From: a virus
Reading direction: 5' to 3' (one strand)
IMG/VR virus record: IMGVR_UViG_3300047476_000792
Span: 1-64,000 of that record
DNA length: 64,000 nucleotides
Shown: positions 23,776 through 32,271 of the stretch, one piece after another
How positions within the stretch are numbered: position 1 is the stretch's first letter
Layout of the letters: every line of letters begins with the position of its first letter
Program-made: the position numbers and the translations under genes
The notes under the pieces: model-generated
Databases searched by the model: none
What the model saw: only the letters and a program-made list of their open reading frames with translations
What the model was told of the DNA's origin: nothing

Positions 23776-23964
23776 ATGAAATTTACAATATCAAAAGAAA
23801 GATGTATAGAATTAGCTAAATTAGGCGAAGAGTATAATATACAAGCGGGTGCTCCTAGTTTCGGGTGGTTTTGTCGTAGATGTCAATCGGATGTAATTGA
23901 TAAGAAGTGTAATTGTACTACAAGTCCGAGTCCATGGGAACCTAAACAATATGAAAAAATATAA
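23776..23964 (+). CDS. small zinc-binding protein, 62 aa
   Basis: Short protein with a CRRCQSD...CNC cysteine set (residues about 33-48), probably a single zinc knuckle. It lies three bases after the RmlD-like gene and overlaps the start of the RmlB gene by 14 bases. Function unknown. Confidence 0.6.
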   Translation: MKFTISKERCIELAKLGEEYNIQAGAPSFGWFCRRCQSDVIDKKCNCTTSPSPWEPKQYEKI

Positions 23965-24937
23965 TATTTTGGTAACAGGTGGATGTGGTTTCATTGGATG
24001 GAACTTCATTCGTCGTTTATATGAAAATCAGGATAAGATAGGATTTAATAAAATAATAAATCTTGATAATCTTTCGTATTCTGCAATAAATCCCCGAAAT
24101 ATGCCCTATTATGACAATAGGTATCACTTCATAAAACGTGATATCAATAAAATACACAGTTTATTTGAAATGTATGGCATAGATTTGGTAGTAAACTTTG
24201 CTGCACAAACACATGTCGATAATTCCATAGAATCAAGTAAAGTATTCGTAGAAACTAATACCCTTGGTGCATTTAACTTAATGGATGAAGCTCGAAAGTA
24301 TTGGACGAAAAATTCTATAGATGGAAAGTTTATTCAAATTTCGACTGACGAAGTATTTGGTTCTGTGGAAGATAATAATGGACAGCCATTTACTGAAATC
24401 ATACCATATCATCCAAACAACCCATATTCTGCCAGCAAAGCCTCCGCAGAATTGATGGTCAAATCATTTATTCATACCTACGGCTTTCCTGCAATCGTTA
24501 CTAATTGCTCAAATAACTACGGTCCAGGTCAGCATAAGGAGAAACTAATACCAAAGTCCATAGAGTGTTATAAACATGGCTTAGATGTGCCTATATACGG
24601 CGACGGGAAGCAGTCTAGGGATTGGATATATGTGGATGATCATTGTGACGGGATTATTGATGCAATAACCAAAGGAAAGGTAGGAGAAAGTTATCTATTC
24701 GGAACAAATAAAACTGTATATAATATTGATCTGGTTACTAATATTCTGAAGAAGTGTTATGATTTCTGTCCATCTTTTACTGGTATAAAATACGTTAAGG
24801 ATCGTCCTGGACATGATAGAACATATCGAATAGATTATAGTAAAGCAGAAAGAGAACTAGGATGGACACCTAGAACTGACCTAGATAAAGGACTTGCATA
24901 TACTGTTGATTGGTATATAAATAAGTCTAATGAATAA
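23951..24937 (+). CDS. rmlB: dTDP-glucose 4,6-dehydratase
   Basis: A 328-aa extended SDR with NILVTGGCGFIGWNFI (NAD site), FAAQTHVDNSIESS, ISTDEVFGSV (Thr-Asp-Glu of the dehydratase) and YSASKASAELM (Tyr-x-x-x-Lys), plus GPGQHKEKLIPKSI. This is the full RmlB pattern, converting dTDP-glucose to dTDP-4-keto-6-deoxyglucose. Start at 23951 because the Rossmann strand begins directly after it. It overlaps RmlA by eight bases. Confidence 0.93.
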   Translation: MKKYNILVTGGCGFIGWNFIRRLYENQDKIGFNKIINLDNLSYSAINPRNMPYYDNRYHFIKRDINKIHSLFEMYGIDLVVNFAAQTHVDNSIESSKVFVETNTLGAFNLMDEARKYWTKNSIDGKFIQISTDEVFGSVEDNNGQPFTEIIPYHPNNPYSASKASAELMVKSFIHTYGFPAIVTNCSNNYGPGQHKEKLIPKSIECYKHGLDVPIYGDGKQSRDWIYVDDHCDGIIDAITKGKVGESYLFGTNKTVYNIDLVTNILKKCYDFCPSFTGIKYVKDRPGHDRTYRIDYSKAERELGWTPRTDLDKGLAYTVDWYINKSNE

Positions 24938-25688
24938 AAAGTATGGAATTTTGTTGGCGGGAGGAAAGGCTACTAGACTATTTCCAATAACACAATTTGG
25001 TATATCTAAGCAACTTTTACCAGTGTTTAATAAACCTATGATAGAATTTCCTCTCCGTACTTTACAAGATATGGGGGTTACTGATATTTTAATCATAAAC
25101 GCCGATAAAGATCAACAGAAGATGTTTAAGGATTATCTAGGTGATGGCTCTCAATATGGATTTAATTTAGAATATACTATTCAAGAGAAACCTAATGGAA
25201 TTGCGGAGGCATTTATTATTGCAGAAGAATTCCTCAAAGATGCTAAAGATGTAATTCTTATATTAGGGGACAATTCATTCATAGGAATTGATGATTTCTC
25301 TGATACAAAACCTAATACTATATTCACATATAGAGTTAAGAATCCATCTGCATATGGGGTGGTAGAAGTCGATGAGCTAAGTAGATTAGTTAGAATTGTA
25401 GAGAAGCCTAAAGAATATGTCAGCGAAAATGCAGTAGTAGGACTATATCATTTGTCTACAGAAGCCATAAATATTGCAAAAAATTTAAAACCTTCTACAA
25501 GAGGAGAGCTTGAAATTGTAGATGTCATCCGAGAATTGCACAACAGAGATGGGATTAAAATACAAGAAATCGATTCTGGATTTTGGTTTGATTGTGGAAC
25601 CCATGAGGATCTTTTAGACTGTGCAAATCTTATTAGAACGATAGAACATAGAACCCATAAAACGACAGGGTTAAGGAAAATAGCTTGA
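24930..25688 (+). CDS. rmlA: glucose-1-phosphate thymidylyltransferase
   Basis: A 252-aa RmlA: ILLAGGKATRLFPITQFGISKQLLPV is the full nucleotide-binding signature region (here seen at residues 7-31), ILILGDNSF carries the metal-binding Asp, and RIVEKP and GFWFDCGTHEDL complete the family. It joins glucose-1-phosphate to dTTP. About 40 residues shorter than bacterial RmlA at the C-terminus, lacking the allosteric-site helices, so perhaps free of feedback inhibition by dTDP-rhamnose; that last point is inference. Confidence 0.92.
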   Translation: MNKKYGILLAGGKATRLFPITQFGISKQLLPVFNKPMIEFPLRTLQDMGVTDILIINADKDQQKMFKDYLGDGSQYGFNLEYTIQEKPNGIAEAFIIAEEFLKDAKDVILILGDNSFIGIDDFSDTKPNTIFTYRVKNPSAYGVVEVDELSRLVRIVEKPKEYVSENAVVGLYHLSTEAINIAKNLKPSTRGELEIVDVIRELHNRDGIKIQEIDSGFWFDCGTHEDLLDCANLIRTIEHRTHKTTGLRKIA

Positions 25689-25718
25689 ACGAGCATTCAT
25701 TAGCATGTATCGTAGAAC

Positions 25719-26003
25719 ATGGATTTACGGATCTTTCAAAAAGAATTACATGCATGGCAGTTAAAAACATTTCCTGGTTCGACCCATCTTTCTAAGTTGG
25801 CTCATATAAAAAAGGAGATTAAAGAATTGGAAGAGTGCCCCACTGATGCATCAGAAATAGCAGATATTATGTTGTTATGTATCGGAATGGGTGCAATTCA
25901 AGGCTACGATATGGCCGACGAAATAATTAAAAAATTTGAAATTAATAAAAAAAGAACATGGGGAGCACCTGACGAAGATGGTGTAGTTCGTCACATCAAA
26001 TAA
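25719..26003 (+). CDS. MazG-like / DUF550 nucleotide pyrophosphohydrolase
   Basis: A 94-aa all-alpha NTP-PPase-like protein. KKEIKELEECPTDASEIADIMLL is the E-x-x-E...E-x-x-D metal site and NKKRTWGAPDEDGVVRHIK is the C-terminal tail typical of the DUF550 group, which includes dATP/dGTP diphosphohydrolases (MazZ). It could shape dNTP pools or lower ppGpp signals. No PurZ-like gene is in the window, so a 2-aminoadenine genome cannot be claimed. Confidence 0.8.
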   Translation: MDLRIFQKELHAWQLKTFPGSTHLSKLAHIKKEIKELEECPTDASEIADIMLLCIGMGAIQGYDMADEIIKKFEINKKRTWGAPDEDGVVRHIK

Positions 26004-26010
26004 AATAAAT

Positions 26011-27342
26011 ATGGAATTGAACGAAGAACAGAAGATTGCATTTGAAAAACTTAAAGAGTTTGCAAATGGAAACAAATCACATATGTGCCTACTGTCCGGC
26101 TTTGCAGGTGTAGGAAAGACATTTATGATGTCCCACTTTGTCAAGTGGATGATGGATAACAGCATGTTCTTTAATATTGCAATTGCATGTCCTACTAACA
26201 AAGGATTGCGAGTAATTAAAGAATCTACAGAAGAGGAAATTCGTAACAAAATCACCTATTGTACGCTTCATTCATTATTAGGGATGAAGCATGAGATTAC
26301 CAAAGATGGAAAAGAGATTTTCGTCAAGGATAAAAAAATTATGTCAAAGTTTCCTAATTTTGACATGGTTATTGTGGACGAAGCTAGTATGATTTCCGAC
26401 CAACTCTTTTTAGAGATGGAAAATCAGAACTTTAGAAATATTAAGGTTCTGTTCGTTGGAGATCCGCACCAAATCAATCCAGTGAACCATACTATGGCAA
26501 TTCCGATGCTAGAGACCCGCCGAGTAGAGTATAATATAGAACATGTAAAACTTGATAAGATTGTTCGACAAGCCGAAGGAAATCCTATTATTGCTCTTTC
26601 ACAAAAGGTCATTAAAGATAGTTTTGAATATCTTCCCGGAACTAAAGAAATTCAAGGTGATTCAGGAGTAGTAATTATATCAAATAGTCAAACAAAAATT
26701 CTTGCAGATCTTATAAAATATTATTTCGGATCGACTGCATTCGATTATGACCAGAATTTTTGCAAAATAATCGCATGGAGAAATTCTACTGTAGATTACT
26801 ATAACAAATTTGTTCGGGCATTTAAATATGGCAATAAAGCCGCAAAGATTGTTCTCGATGAAAAATTAATAGTTGGACGACCTATTTGGTCTGATGATGG
26901 AACGGAAACTCGATTTGTCACTAATGAAGATTTAGTTGTTAAACAGATTGAAGTTAAAGAGAAAACGACTATAGGTGGATATAAATGGAAATATTATGAC
27001 TGCCTTGTTCAAGGATTTGAGAATGTTGATAATATTCATATTTTACATGAATCCGAAGAAGTTGCCTTTGCAAAGACTCTGAAGAATATGGCAGATAATG
27101 CCTCATCAGAAGCAGATATCTCTAAGAGAATTAAGAAATGGAAAGATTTCTATAATTTTAAAGAGAACTTTGCAGAAGTTAAGTATGCATATTCAAATAC
27201 TATTCATAATGCACAAGGAAGTACTTATGATAATACATTTGTAATGTATAGTGATATTATGCTTAATAAGAATGAGGAGGAGCGCAAAAGAATATTATAT
27301 ACTGCAATGACTCGGCCTAAAAAAATGTTATATATCGTTTAA
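26011..27342 (+). CDS. dda: Dda-like SF1B DNA helicase
   Basis: A 443-aa helicase, nearly the length of T4 Dda. GFAGVGKTFMM is Walker A, MVIVDEASMIS motif II, VLFVGDPHQINPV motif III, and AYSNTIHNAQGSTYDNTFV plus YTAMTRPKK are motifs V and VI. Dda moves 5' to 3' on single-stranded DNA and helps replication initiation and displacement of bound proteins. Follows the MazG-like gene by seven bases. Confidence 0.92.
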   Translation: MELNEEQKIAFEKLKEFANGNKSHMCLLSGFAGVGKTFMMSHFVKWMMDNSMFFNIAIACPTNKGLRVIKESTEEEIRNKITYCTLHSLLGMKHEITKDGKEIFVKDKKIMSKFPNFDMVIVDEASMISDQLFLEMENQNFRNIKVLFVGDPHQINPVNHTMAIPMLETRRVEYNIEHVKLDKIVRQAEGNPIIALSQKVIKDSFEYLPGTKEIQGDSGVVIISNSQTKILADLIKYYFGSTAFDYDQNFCKIIAWRNSTVDYYNKFVRAFKYGNKAAKIVLDEKLIVGRPIWSDDGTETRFVTNEDLVVKQIEVKEKTTIGGYKWKYYDCLVQGFENVDNIHILHESEEVAFAKTLKNMADNASSEADISKRIKKWKDFYNFKENFAEVKYAYSNTIHNAQGSTYDNTFVMYSDIMLNKNEEERKRILYTAMTRPKKMLYIV

Positions 27343-27347
27343 TTCTG

Positions 27348-27376
27348 TTGAATATATGATAGCCATGTACTAAAAT
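27348..27376 (+). promoter_or_regulatory. sigma70-like leaderless promoter
   Basis: TTGAAT (27348-27353), 17 nt, TAAAAT (27371-27376), 7 nt, ATG 27384. The expected transcription start falls on or within a base or two of the start codon. Confidence 0.6.
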
Positions 27377-27383
27377 AGTGTAT

Positions 27384-27551
27384 ATGCAAGTTAAAGACTA
27401 TTATATAGGGTTTTTTCGATATGATGACTCTAAGATTTGGAATAAAACAAATCTAAATGAAGATGAGAAAGTACTTAGGGAGTATTTAGAAAACCTCACC
27501 TATGTCGATAAACTTTCTATTAATATCCGAAAAATACAGTTACCAGAATAA
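27384..27551 (+). CDS. small hypothetical protein, 55 aa
   Basis: A 55-aa hydrophilic protein (begins MQVKDYYIGFFRYDDSK) filling the gap after the Dda gene. It has its own well-formed promoter and ends eight bases before the next start. Not recognised, but placement and promoter make it a good candidate for a real early gene. Confidence 0.6.
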   Translation: MQVKDYYIGFFRYDDSKIWNKTNLNEDEKVLREYLENLTYVDKLSINIRKIQLPE

Positions 27552-27559
27552 TATAATAT

Positions 27560-28201
27560 ATGAAACCACAATTTAACAAAGAATACTGGACTAACCAGTT
27601 AAAAATAGAAGCAGGTGTGTCTCATGTACCTGATGAGGATTTGCATAAACATTTTATTTTGTTTGGGACATTTTCTAATGACGATGGAAATAAAGTATCT
27701 GCAAAAGAATATATTGAGAATCAGCTTAAATATCTTGAAGAACAGTATAATTCTGTAGATGCTAACTTGGAAAGTGATATAGCATCATTAATAGCAGATG
27801 TTCCTGAGAAATTTAAAAGTGAATGGGTAGGAGGAGAATCTACAAGTATAGCAAATACAGAGATTAGGCTGTTACCAACCGTTCAACAAACTATAAACCG
27901 TTCAGATATACACTACTATGACGTTGTTGTGGATGGTAATGCATTTACTGTTGCAATAAACGATCATGGCGATGATTTTAGAATCAAGGACCAGATAAAT
28001 CATGTAAAGCATACAACATTCTTCATTGAAGAACGTAATCCGATGAATATCACAGGTTTTGAGAATATTATTTCTTACTATCAATTTGCGAATATGGTGC
28101 AATCAGTTGTTAAGAAAAACTCAACAGACCTATCTGCATACGAAAAAATATCACAGAATATAGATACCGTTTTTGATGGTATTAAATTGGAAGGATTTTA
28201 A
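27560..28201 (+). CDS. hypothetical protein, 213 aa
   Basis: Not recognised. An acidic soluble protein (begins MKPQFNKEYWTNQLKIEAG); the N-terminal half is helical and the second half has a beta-rich stretch (YYDVVVDGNAFTVAINDHGD). Overexpressed-looking leader is absent; it follows the 55-aa gene by eight bases. Confidence 0.65.
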   Translation: MKPQFNKEYWTNQLKIEAGVSHVPDEDLHKHFILFGTFSNDDGNKVSAKEYIENQLKYLEEQYNSVDANLESDIASLIADVPEKFKSEWVGGESTSIANTEIRLLPTVQQTINRSDIHYYDVVVDGNAFTVAINDHGDDFRIKDQINHVKHTTFFIEERNPMNITGFENIISYYQFANMVQSVVKKNSTDLSAYEKISQNIDTVFDGIKLEGF

Positions 28202-28202
28202 T

Positions 28203-28430
28203 ATGATTCAAAGATTTAAAAATAAATTAGCATCTCTCATACTAACATGGGCACTTGATCATAATTTCAGAGTAGATAAATCTGAACCATTATACAAGAC
28301 ACATAACCTATATCAAATAGGTGATGCGAAGTTTGTTGGTCGTTCAGAATACTCTGCAATCGTATTCTCTGTTTTAGAGGGTGATGGAAGCCAACCGAAG
28401 TTTATTGAAGAGGTGGTATTTTATAAATAA
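28203..28430 (+). CDS. hypothetical protein, 75 aa
   Basis: Not recognised. Starts one base after the previous stop in the usual ATATG context. N-terminal amphipathic basic helix (MIQRFKNKLASLILTWAL), C-terminal beta-rich part. Could associate with membrane or DNA; no firm evidence. Confidence 0.6.
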   Translation: MIQRFKNKLASLILTWALDHNFRVDKSEPLYKTHNLYQIGDAKFVGRSEYSAIVFSVLEGDGSQPKFIEEVVFYK

Positions 28431-28467
28431 AACTTGAAAAATAGATATATTTTTATAAGTGTGTTGA

Positions 28468-29262
28468 ATGATTAAATCGTTTCAATTCTTATCTGGATTC
28501 GCTACTGGATTCCCTCATCTTAAAGATCGCAAGTTTCAGTTTAATGATAATCTGAATATTTTATTTGGAAATGTCGGTAGTTGTAAATCGACTATATTGA
28601 AAACTATGGCTGCATATTGCGGTATCCAAGTAGGAGGATGGAGTACGATCTCCGATCCTCCAAAACTTGCATACGATAAGCCTGAACACTTCCCATTATG
28701 TTATAGGAATTATTCCCCTGGACAGTGTGATGCCCGCGTTGAGTGGGATGGAACCCCGTCATTTTATAATGATTCAGAGGCAATGGGTAAGAACGATAAT
28801 ACATGGTTTTTTAGCAATGCTAGCCAGTCAGCAGATGGAATCACATCAGAAGCAGAACAGATGGATATTCTTGCATCTAAACCATCATCAGGACAATATA
28901 GAATTCATAAGATAAACAAGATTATGAAGGTGATTCAATATCCTCCTAATCTTGAAGTGATTCCTCCTAATATTCTTGATCCAAGGATGCGCGAATTGGC
29001 AAAGCTGGAAGTGGCTTATATTCAATCTCTTCCTAGAGATGGAAAAATAACATTGTTATTGGACGAACCAGAAAAGGCATTATCTATTCCTAAACAGATA
29101 GAATTGTTCGACGTTTTGGTTAAGTTATCGGAACATTTTCAACTTATAGTTGCCACCCACAGTCCTTTTATATTAGAATATAAAAAGGTTAATATCCTAG
29201 ATGTCAGCCCTGGTTATGTAAAGGACTGCCGAAACTTGATAAAAGGACTTTCTAAAAAGTAA
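28468..29262 (+). CDS. ABC/OLD-like ATPase with altered Walker A
   Basis: A 264-aa ATPase of the AAA_21/ABC type. NLNILFGNVGSCKSTILK is the P-loop, ITLLLDEPEKALS the Walker B with catalytic Glu, and LIVATHSPFIL the H-loop. The Gly before the P-loop Lys is Cys (GNVGSCKS), unusual for the family. There is no coiled coil or nuclease domain. It may act alone or with the metallopeptidase-like gene that follows ten bases later. Role unknown. Confidence 0.78.
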   Translation: MIKSFQFLSGFATGFPHLKDRKFQFNDNLNILFGNVGSCKSTILKTMAAYCGIQVGGWSTISDPPKLAYDKPEHFPLCYRNYSPGQCDARVEWDGTPSFYNDSEAMGKNDNTWFFSNASQSADGITSEAEQMDILASKPSSGQYRIHKINKIMKVIQYPPNLEVIPPNILDPRMRELAKLEVAYIQSLPRDGKITLLLDEPEKALSIPKQIELFDVLVKLSEHFQLIVATHSPFILEYKKVNILDVSPGYVKDCRNLIKGLSKK

Positions 29263-29271
29263 GTAGGTTCT

Positions 29272-29880
29272 ATGAAAATGGAAACTTTTATCGGAAACGC
29301 AATAAGCAGAATGATTTCCGAAGGAGTATCAGTTGAGTTTACTAAAAGGAAGCGAGTAGGAAAATTCGGTTATAATTTTTTTTATGATGGAACCCATAAA
29401 GATTATGGACCTATTCCGCTTTTCAAGATTCATTTTTATAATGACTCATTAGAGGAGAATTATGGAATATTCGTCCACGAATATTCCCATTTTTTACAAT
29501 GGCAAGAAAAGATTCCTCTATGGAAAATAGCACAGAAATCCAATAAGAGATTTGATGATTGGTTACAACAAAAGACCAATGAAATAGATATAGAGGATAT
29601 TCGAAATATCCAGAGGCTTGAATTAGATTGTGATAAAAGAGCTATTCAATGTATAAAAGACAACAATCTCCTTATTGATATACCGTCATATATAAAGGAA
29701 TCCAATGGATACATTATGTCACATAATATAATGGTTAAATCTAGGACATTCTTCGTATCAGCATCATATAGTGATCCAGAAGTTGTACAATATATTCCTG
29801 AAGAACACTTAACTGAGGATCAATTAGACTACTGCCCTGTAGAGTTTTCGGAGGCATTTCTTAAAAAGTCTCTAGAATAA
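29272..29880 (+). CDS. HExxH metallopeptidase-like protein
   Basis: A 202-aa protein with GIFVHEYSHFLQWQ (HExxH zinc motif, residues about 63-76) and LELDCDKRAIQ about 40 residues later, a likely third-ligand helix. This resembles compact zincin-type peptidases. Its N-terminus (METFIGNAISRMISEG) weakly resembles the capsid-targeting peptides seen elsewhere here, with an ISE|G site, but the gene lies in an early-type plus-strand operon. Substrate unknown. Confidence 0.7.
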   Translation: MKMETFIGNAISRMISEGVSVEFTKRKRVGKFGYNFFYDGTHKDYGPIPLFKIHFYNDSLEENYGIFVHEYSHFLQWQEKIPLWKIAQKSNKRFDDWLQQKTNEIDIEDIRNIQRLELDCDKRAIQCIKDNNLLIDIPSYIKESNGYIMSHNIMVKSRTFFVSASYSDPEVVQYIPEEHLTEDQLDYCPVEFSEAFLKKSLE

Positions 29881-29881
29881 G

Positions 29882-30361
29882 TTAATAAAGTTTTTTAGAA
29901 AGATTTGAGAACATATCTCCTAAATTATTATCATGAAGAAATTCTTTAAGCTTTCTGGGATCGATAGATTCAGAATAATCGGATAATATTAATTCATCAG
30001 CAATACATCCATCCAAGCCATCTATGGAAGATTTAGAAGGAACCTTAATATTATTTTTTATAAAAAACAATTTACCCGTGAGTTTCTTTAGCTTCTGGCA
30101 TATTTTATTAATATGCTTATCCAATTTATCCCGGTCATAATATTTTAACAATTCATGAGAATCGGATAAAACATGGGAGTGGTAGAATCGAACAGAAGAA
30201 TCTTTTATACGGTTATTAAATTCGTGTATAAAAAAATACATGATTATTTTTTTAACATCAGGAGTGAATTTATTCAATAAATGGTAATCATAGAGAAGAT
30301 TTACCACATCTGTTTCTATATTAAAGAGAACTTCATCAATAGATATTAAGGTATATGTCAT
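29882..30361 (-). CDS. hypothetical protein, 159 aa
   Basis: Not recognised. A helical 159-aa protein (begins MTYTLISIDEVLFNIET) that ends convergent with the metallopeptidase gene, one base apart. A -10-like TATATT lies 5 nt before its ATG on the minus strand, with ATGAAT 17 nt further up, a weak match to the leaderless promoter class. Confidence 0.6.
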   Translation of the reverse strand: MTYTLISIDEVLFNIETDVVNLLYDYHLLNKFTPDVKKIIMYFFIHEFNNRIKDSSVRFYHSHVLSDSHELLKYYDRDKLDKHINKICQKLKKLTGKLFFIKNNIKVPSKSSIDGLDGCIADELILSDYSESIDPRKLKEFLHDNNLGDMFSNLSKKLY

Positions 30362-30372
30362 ACCCTAATATA

Positions 30373-31116
30373 CTACTCACCACAGTTGAATTCATACTTA
30401 AAAATCTCTTCTTTGTCCGCACCTAAACCTTGTAACATTCGCTCTTTCCATTTTTCGTCACGATCAGGAACTTGATTCCAAAAGAATTTTTCAACAGTAT
30501 AATTGTAATGGTATTTACCTTCTACGGAATTTTCATACAACCGTAAAATTCCGTAATCATTATCATCCATTTTAGGATTTGGACAACTTGCTATTACAAT
30601 AGAGGAATTAGAAGCCTTAGAAGAAATGAGAGGCATTATTGCGCTTAAAACATCTTTATGTGATATATATGATGCATAGTCATAATCCATTAGATATATG
30701 CGATTCAGCGAACGACCACATACTCCGCGTGTATAATATTCGAAAAATATTATCTCTGAACCATTTAAAAATGCTATTCTATTTTTAGTTTTATGGCATA
30801 AAATTTCTTTTAAGTTTGCAATGTCTATGATTCTTTCTATATTATAATCTGATATTGCTTCTTTAGTGGACACTATACATATACTACAGCCAGAAAAATT
30901 AAGTGCATGATAAATCGCATCAATCAATATCATGGTGGTTGTTCCGACTTGTCTGCTTGCTACCAGTATATTTATTTTATTAGAATTCCAACTAGTTAGT
31001 ATCTCTTTTTGACGTGTGTATAGTTTTATAGGTGCCGATTCTTCATAAAAAGTAGAAACCCTTATATTTTCTTCTGCCCAACGAATTACATCATGATATA
31101 CTATTTCTTCTGACAT
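30373..31116 (-). CDS. terminase-large-subunit-like ATPase domain, probably inactive
   Basis: A 247-aa protein matching the N-terminal ATPase half of T4 gp17-type terminases: IKLYTRQKEILTSW, INILVASRQVGTTTMIL (Walker A region), SICIVSTKEAISDYN, IIFFEYYTRGVCGRSLN and SIVIASCPNPKMDD (coupling motif). The P-loop Lys is Thr (SRQVGTTT) and the Walker B reads YLMDYDYA, lacking the catalytic Glu. No nuclease domain follows. So this is likely a divergent, non-catalytic paralogue rather than the packaging motor. Preceded by a late-type promoter. Confidence 0.75.
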   Translation of the reverse strand: MSEEIVYHDVIRWAEENIRVSTFYEESAPIKLYTRQKEILTSWNSNKINILVASRQVGTTTMILIDAIYHALNFSGCSICIVSTKEAISDYNIERIIDIANLKEILCHKTKNRIAFLNGSEIIFFEYYTRGVCGRSLNRIYLMDYDYASYISHKDVLSAIMPLISSKASNSSIVIASCPNPKMDDNDYGILRLYENSVEGKYHYNYTVEKFFWNQVPDRDEKWKERMLQGLGADKEEIFKYEFNCGE

Positions 31117-31129
31117 ATGGGTATTTATT
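31117..31129 (-). promoter_or_regulatory. late-type leaderless promoter
   Basis: Minus-strand AATAAATA (31129-31122), then CCCAT and ATG 31116. It overlaps the last codons of the upstream nuclease gene. Confidence 0.4.
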
Positions 31130-31592
31130 TTATATCTTTGAAGATCTCTTGGGATATTTTCTTATATTTTTCCCGCAAATCCTTTGGACAATTACCAATA
31201 CGGAAGTGGATTATACCATTAAAGAAACTATCATCGAATAAGACTCCGTGGCGCATTTGTTCCAAGGTTTCCATATACGACATCGTCCATTTAGTTTCAC
31301 AACAATGTAAAATTGTACGTTTAAATATGTCTGGACCGTATTTTTTAAGAATCTCTTTCAAATCGTTTGAACTACCATAGTATTTTTTCCAATCAGATTC
31401 TTTCATTACTCGACGACTACGAGTTTTACCTTTAAGGGGTTTTAACTTAGTATTACTCCAGAATATTTTCTTTCCTAAGTATTTTGTCGGTTTATCTTTA
31501 GGATAATCCTCGGGAATATTTACTATCTCTATAAGATATACAAATCCTAAATAATCATCTATATTTTCTGGAATATTTTCCCATTCGTTCAT
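31125..31592 (-). CDS. GIY-YIG-like nuclease
   Basis: A 155-aa protein with a GIY-YIG-like core: GFVYLIEI (GIY strand), TKYLGKKIFWS (YIG strand), then KKYYGSSNDLKEILKKYG, RTILHCCETK and MSYMETLEQ with the metal-binding Glu, and FFNGIIHFR. This pattern is seen in phage GIY-YIG proteins of unclear role, often near terminase or homing genes. It may be a homing endonuclease or a DNA-processing nuclease. Its start codon sits in one arm of a perfect inverted repeat. Confidence 0.68.
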   Translation of the reverse strand: MNEWENIPENIDDYLGFVYLIEIVNIPEDYPKDKPTKYLGKKIFWSNTKLKPLKGKTRSRRVMKESDWKKYYGSSNDLKEILKKYGPDIFKRTILHCCETKWTMSYMETLEQMRHGVLFDDSFFNGIIHFRIGNCPKDLREKYKKISQEIFKDIK

Positions 31593-31610
31593 AAACTTTA
31601 TTTATGAACG
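31586..31610 (-). promoter_or_regulatory. palindrome containing late-type promoter, a stop and a start codon
   Basis: Perfect 10-bp inverted repeat (31586-31595 and 31601-31610, 5-nt loop). On the minus strand it contains the stop of the upstream gene (TAA), CATAAATA (31606-31599), then 6 nt and ATG 31592. Geometry matches the palindromes centred on -10 boxes elsewhere. On the plus strand it is followed by six T, so it could also stop antisense transcripts. Confidence 0.5.
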
Positions 31611-32222
31611 TTTTTTGCGTTTTCTACGTCTTTTTCCTATAATATAAGGAACCCGTGCATCGGATGTATCATAGAGACCGTCATTTCCCAGAACAGATGC
31701 AACAGATATATCTTCTTTTATGTTCTTCTTTTTCTTAGGTTTCCTCTGAGGTTTAGCTGGATTGTCGAATTCCGCACCTATTGCGGCAAATAGTTGATCA
31801 TAATTGGCATCCCGTGAAAACTTCTCAGGAACTACAGAAATGTCATATAACATTTCTAAATCCCCCAATGCATTTTTCTGTTTATCGGTTAAACTTTGTG
31901 ATGCAGTATATTTTAGTTGTGGTGTATATTGTGTCACATCTTTATTAATCTTAATCCAACCCCTATTAAGGAGATAACCAATCGCTAGAATCATTTCAGA
32001 AGAATGATCTGTCTTGTCTGATATATTCTTTTCATAGAAATCTGTAGTATAATTAACTATGCTTTTTATTATTCTTATTGCATCAGAGCCGTGCTGTTGC
32101 CAGCGAACAGGCCGAACAATGCCAGAAGGACTTACCCAAAATCCATAAGGGCATTCATCAGGAAGTTCAGCAAACGACTCTGCAAGTATTTTTCTTATGA
32201 ATCTATCGAAATTTTCTGTCAT
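31602..32222 (-). CDS. tagged basic protein, 206 aa
   Basis: Starts MTENFDRFIRKILAESF, a capsid-targeting-like peptide with an LAE|S site at residue 15. The middle (residues about 20-140) contains FWVSPSGIVRPV and a helical region; the C-terminus is strongly basic (KPQRKPKKKKNIKE and GKRRRKRKKRS), suiting DNA binding inside a head. ATG at 32222 is chosen because a TAAATA late-type element stands 7 nt before it; earlier in-frame Met codons would fall within the divergent promoter. Confidence 0.65.
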   Translation of the reverse strand: MTENFDRFIRKILAESFAELPDECPYGFWVSPSGIVRPVRWQQHGSDAIRIIKSIVNYTTDFYEKNISDKTDHSSEMILAIGYLLNRGWIKINKDVTQYTPQLKYTASQSLTDKQKNALGDLEMLYDISVVPEKFSRDANYDQLFAAIGAEFDNPAKPQRKPKKKKNIKEDISVASVLGNDGLYDTSDARVPYIIGKRRRKRKKRS

Positions 32223-32237
32223 ACTATAATATTTACT
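32223..32237 (-). promoter_or_regulatory. late-type leaderless promoter
   Basis: Minus-strand AGTAAATA (32237-32230), then 7 nt and ATG 32222. Back to back with the plus-strand promoter of the uvsY operon. Confidence 0.45.
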
Positions 32238-32265
32238 TGAAATCATATATAACATATGATATTTT
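32237..32265 (+). promoter_or_regulatory. sigma70-like leaderless promoter for uvsY operon
   Basis: TTGAAA (32237-32242), 17 nt, TATTTT (32260-32265), 6 nt, ATG 32272. A perfect 7-bp inverted repeat ATCATAT/ATATGAT (32242-32248, 32254-32260) fills the spacer and could be an operator. Confidence 0.6.
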
Positions 32266-32271
32266 TGATAA

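Noticed and set aside
25719-26003. MazZ-like gene as evidence of a 2-aminoadenine (Z) genome
   Set aside because: No PurZ-like synthetase is in the window and the polymerase is T4-type family B, not DpoZ; DUF550 proteins also occur in ordinary phages.
25875-26255. 126-aa minus-strand frame
   Set aside because: Antisense to the MazG-like and Dda genes; Ser/Phe-rich low-complexity translation typical of a shadow.
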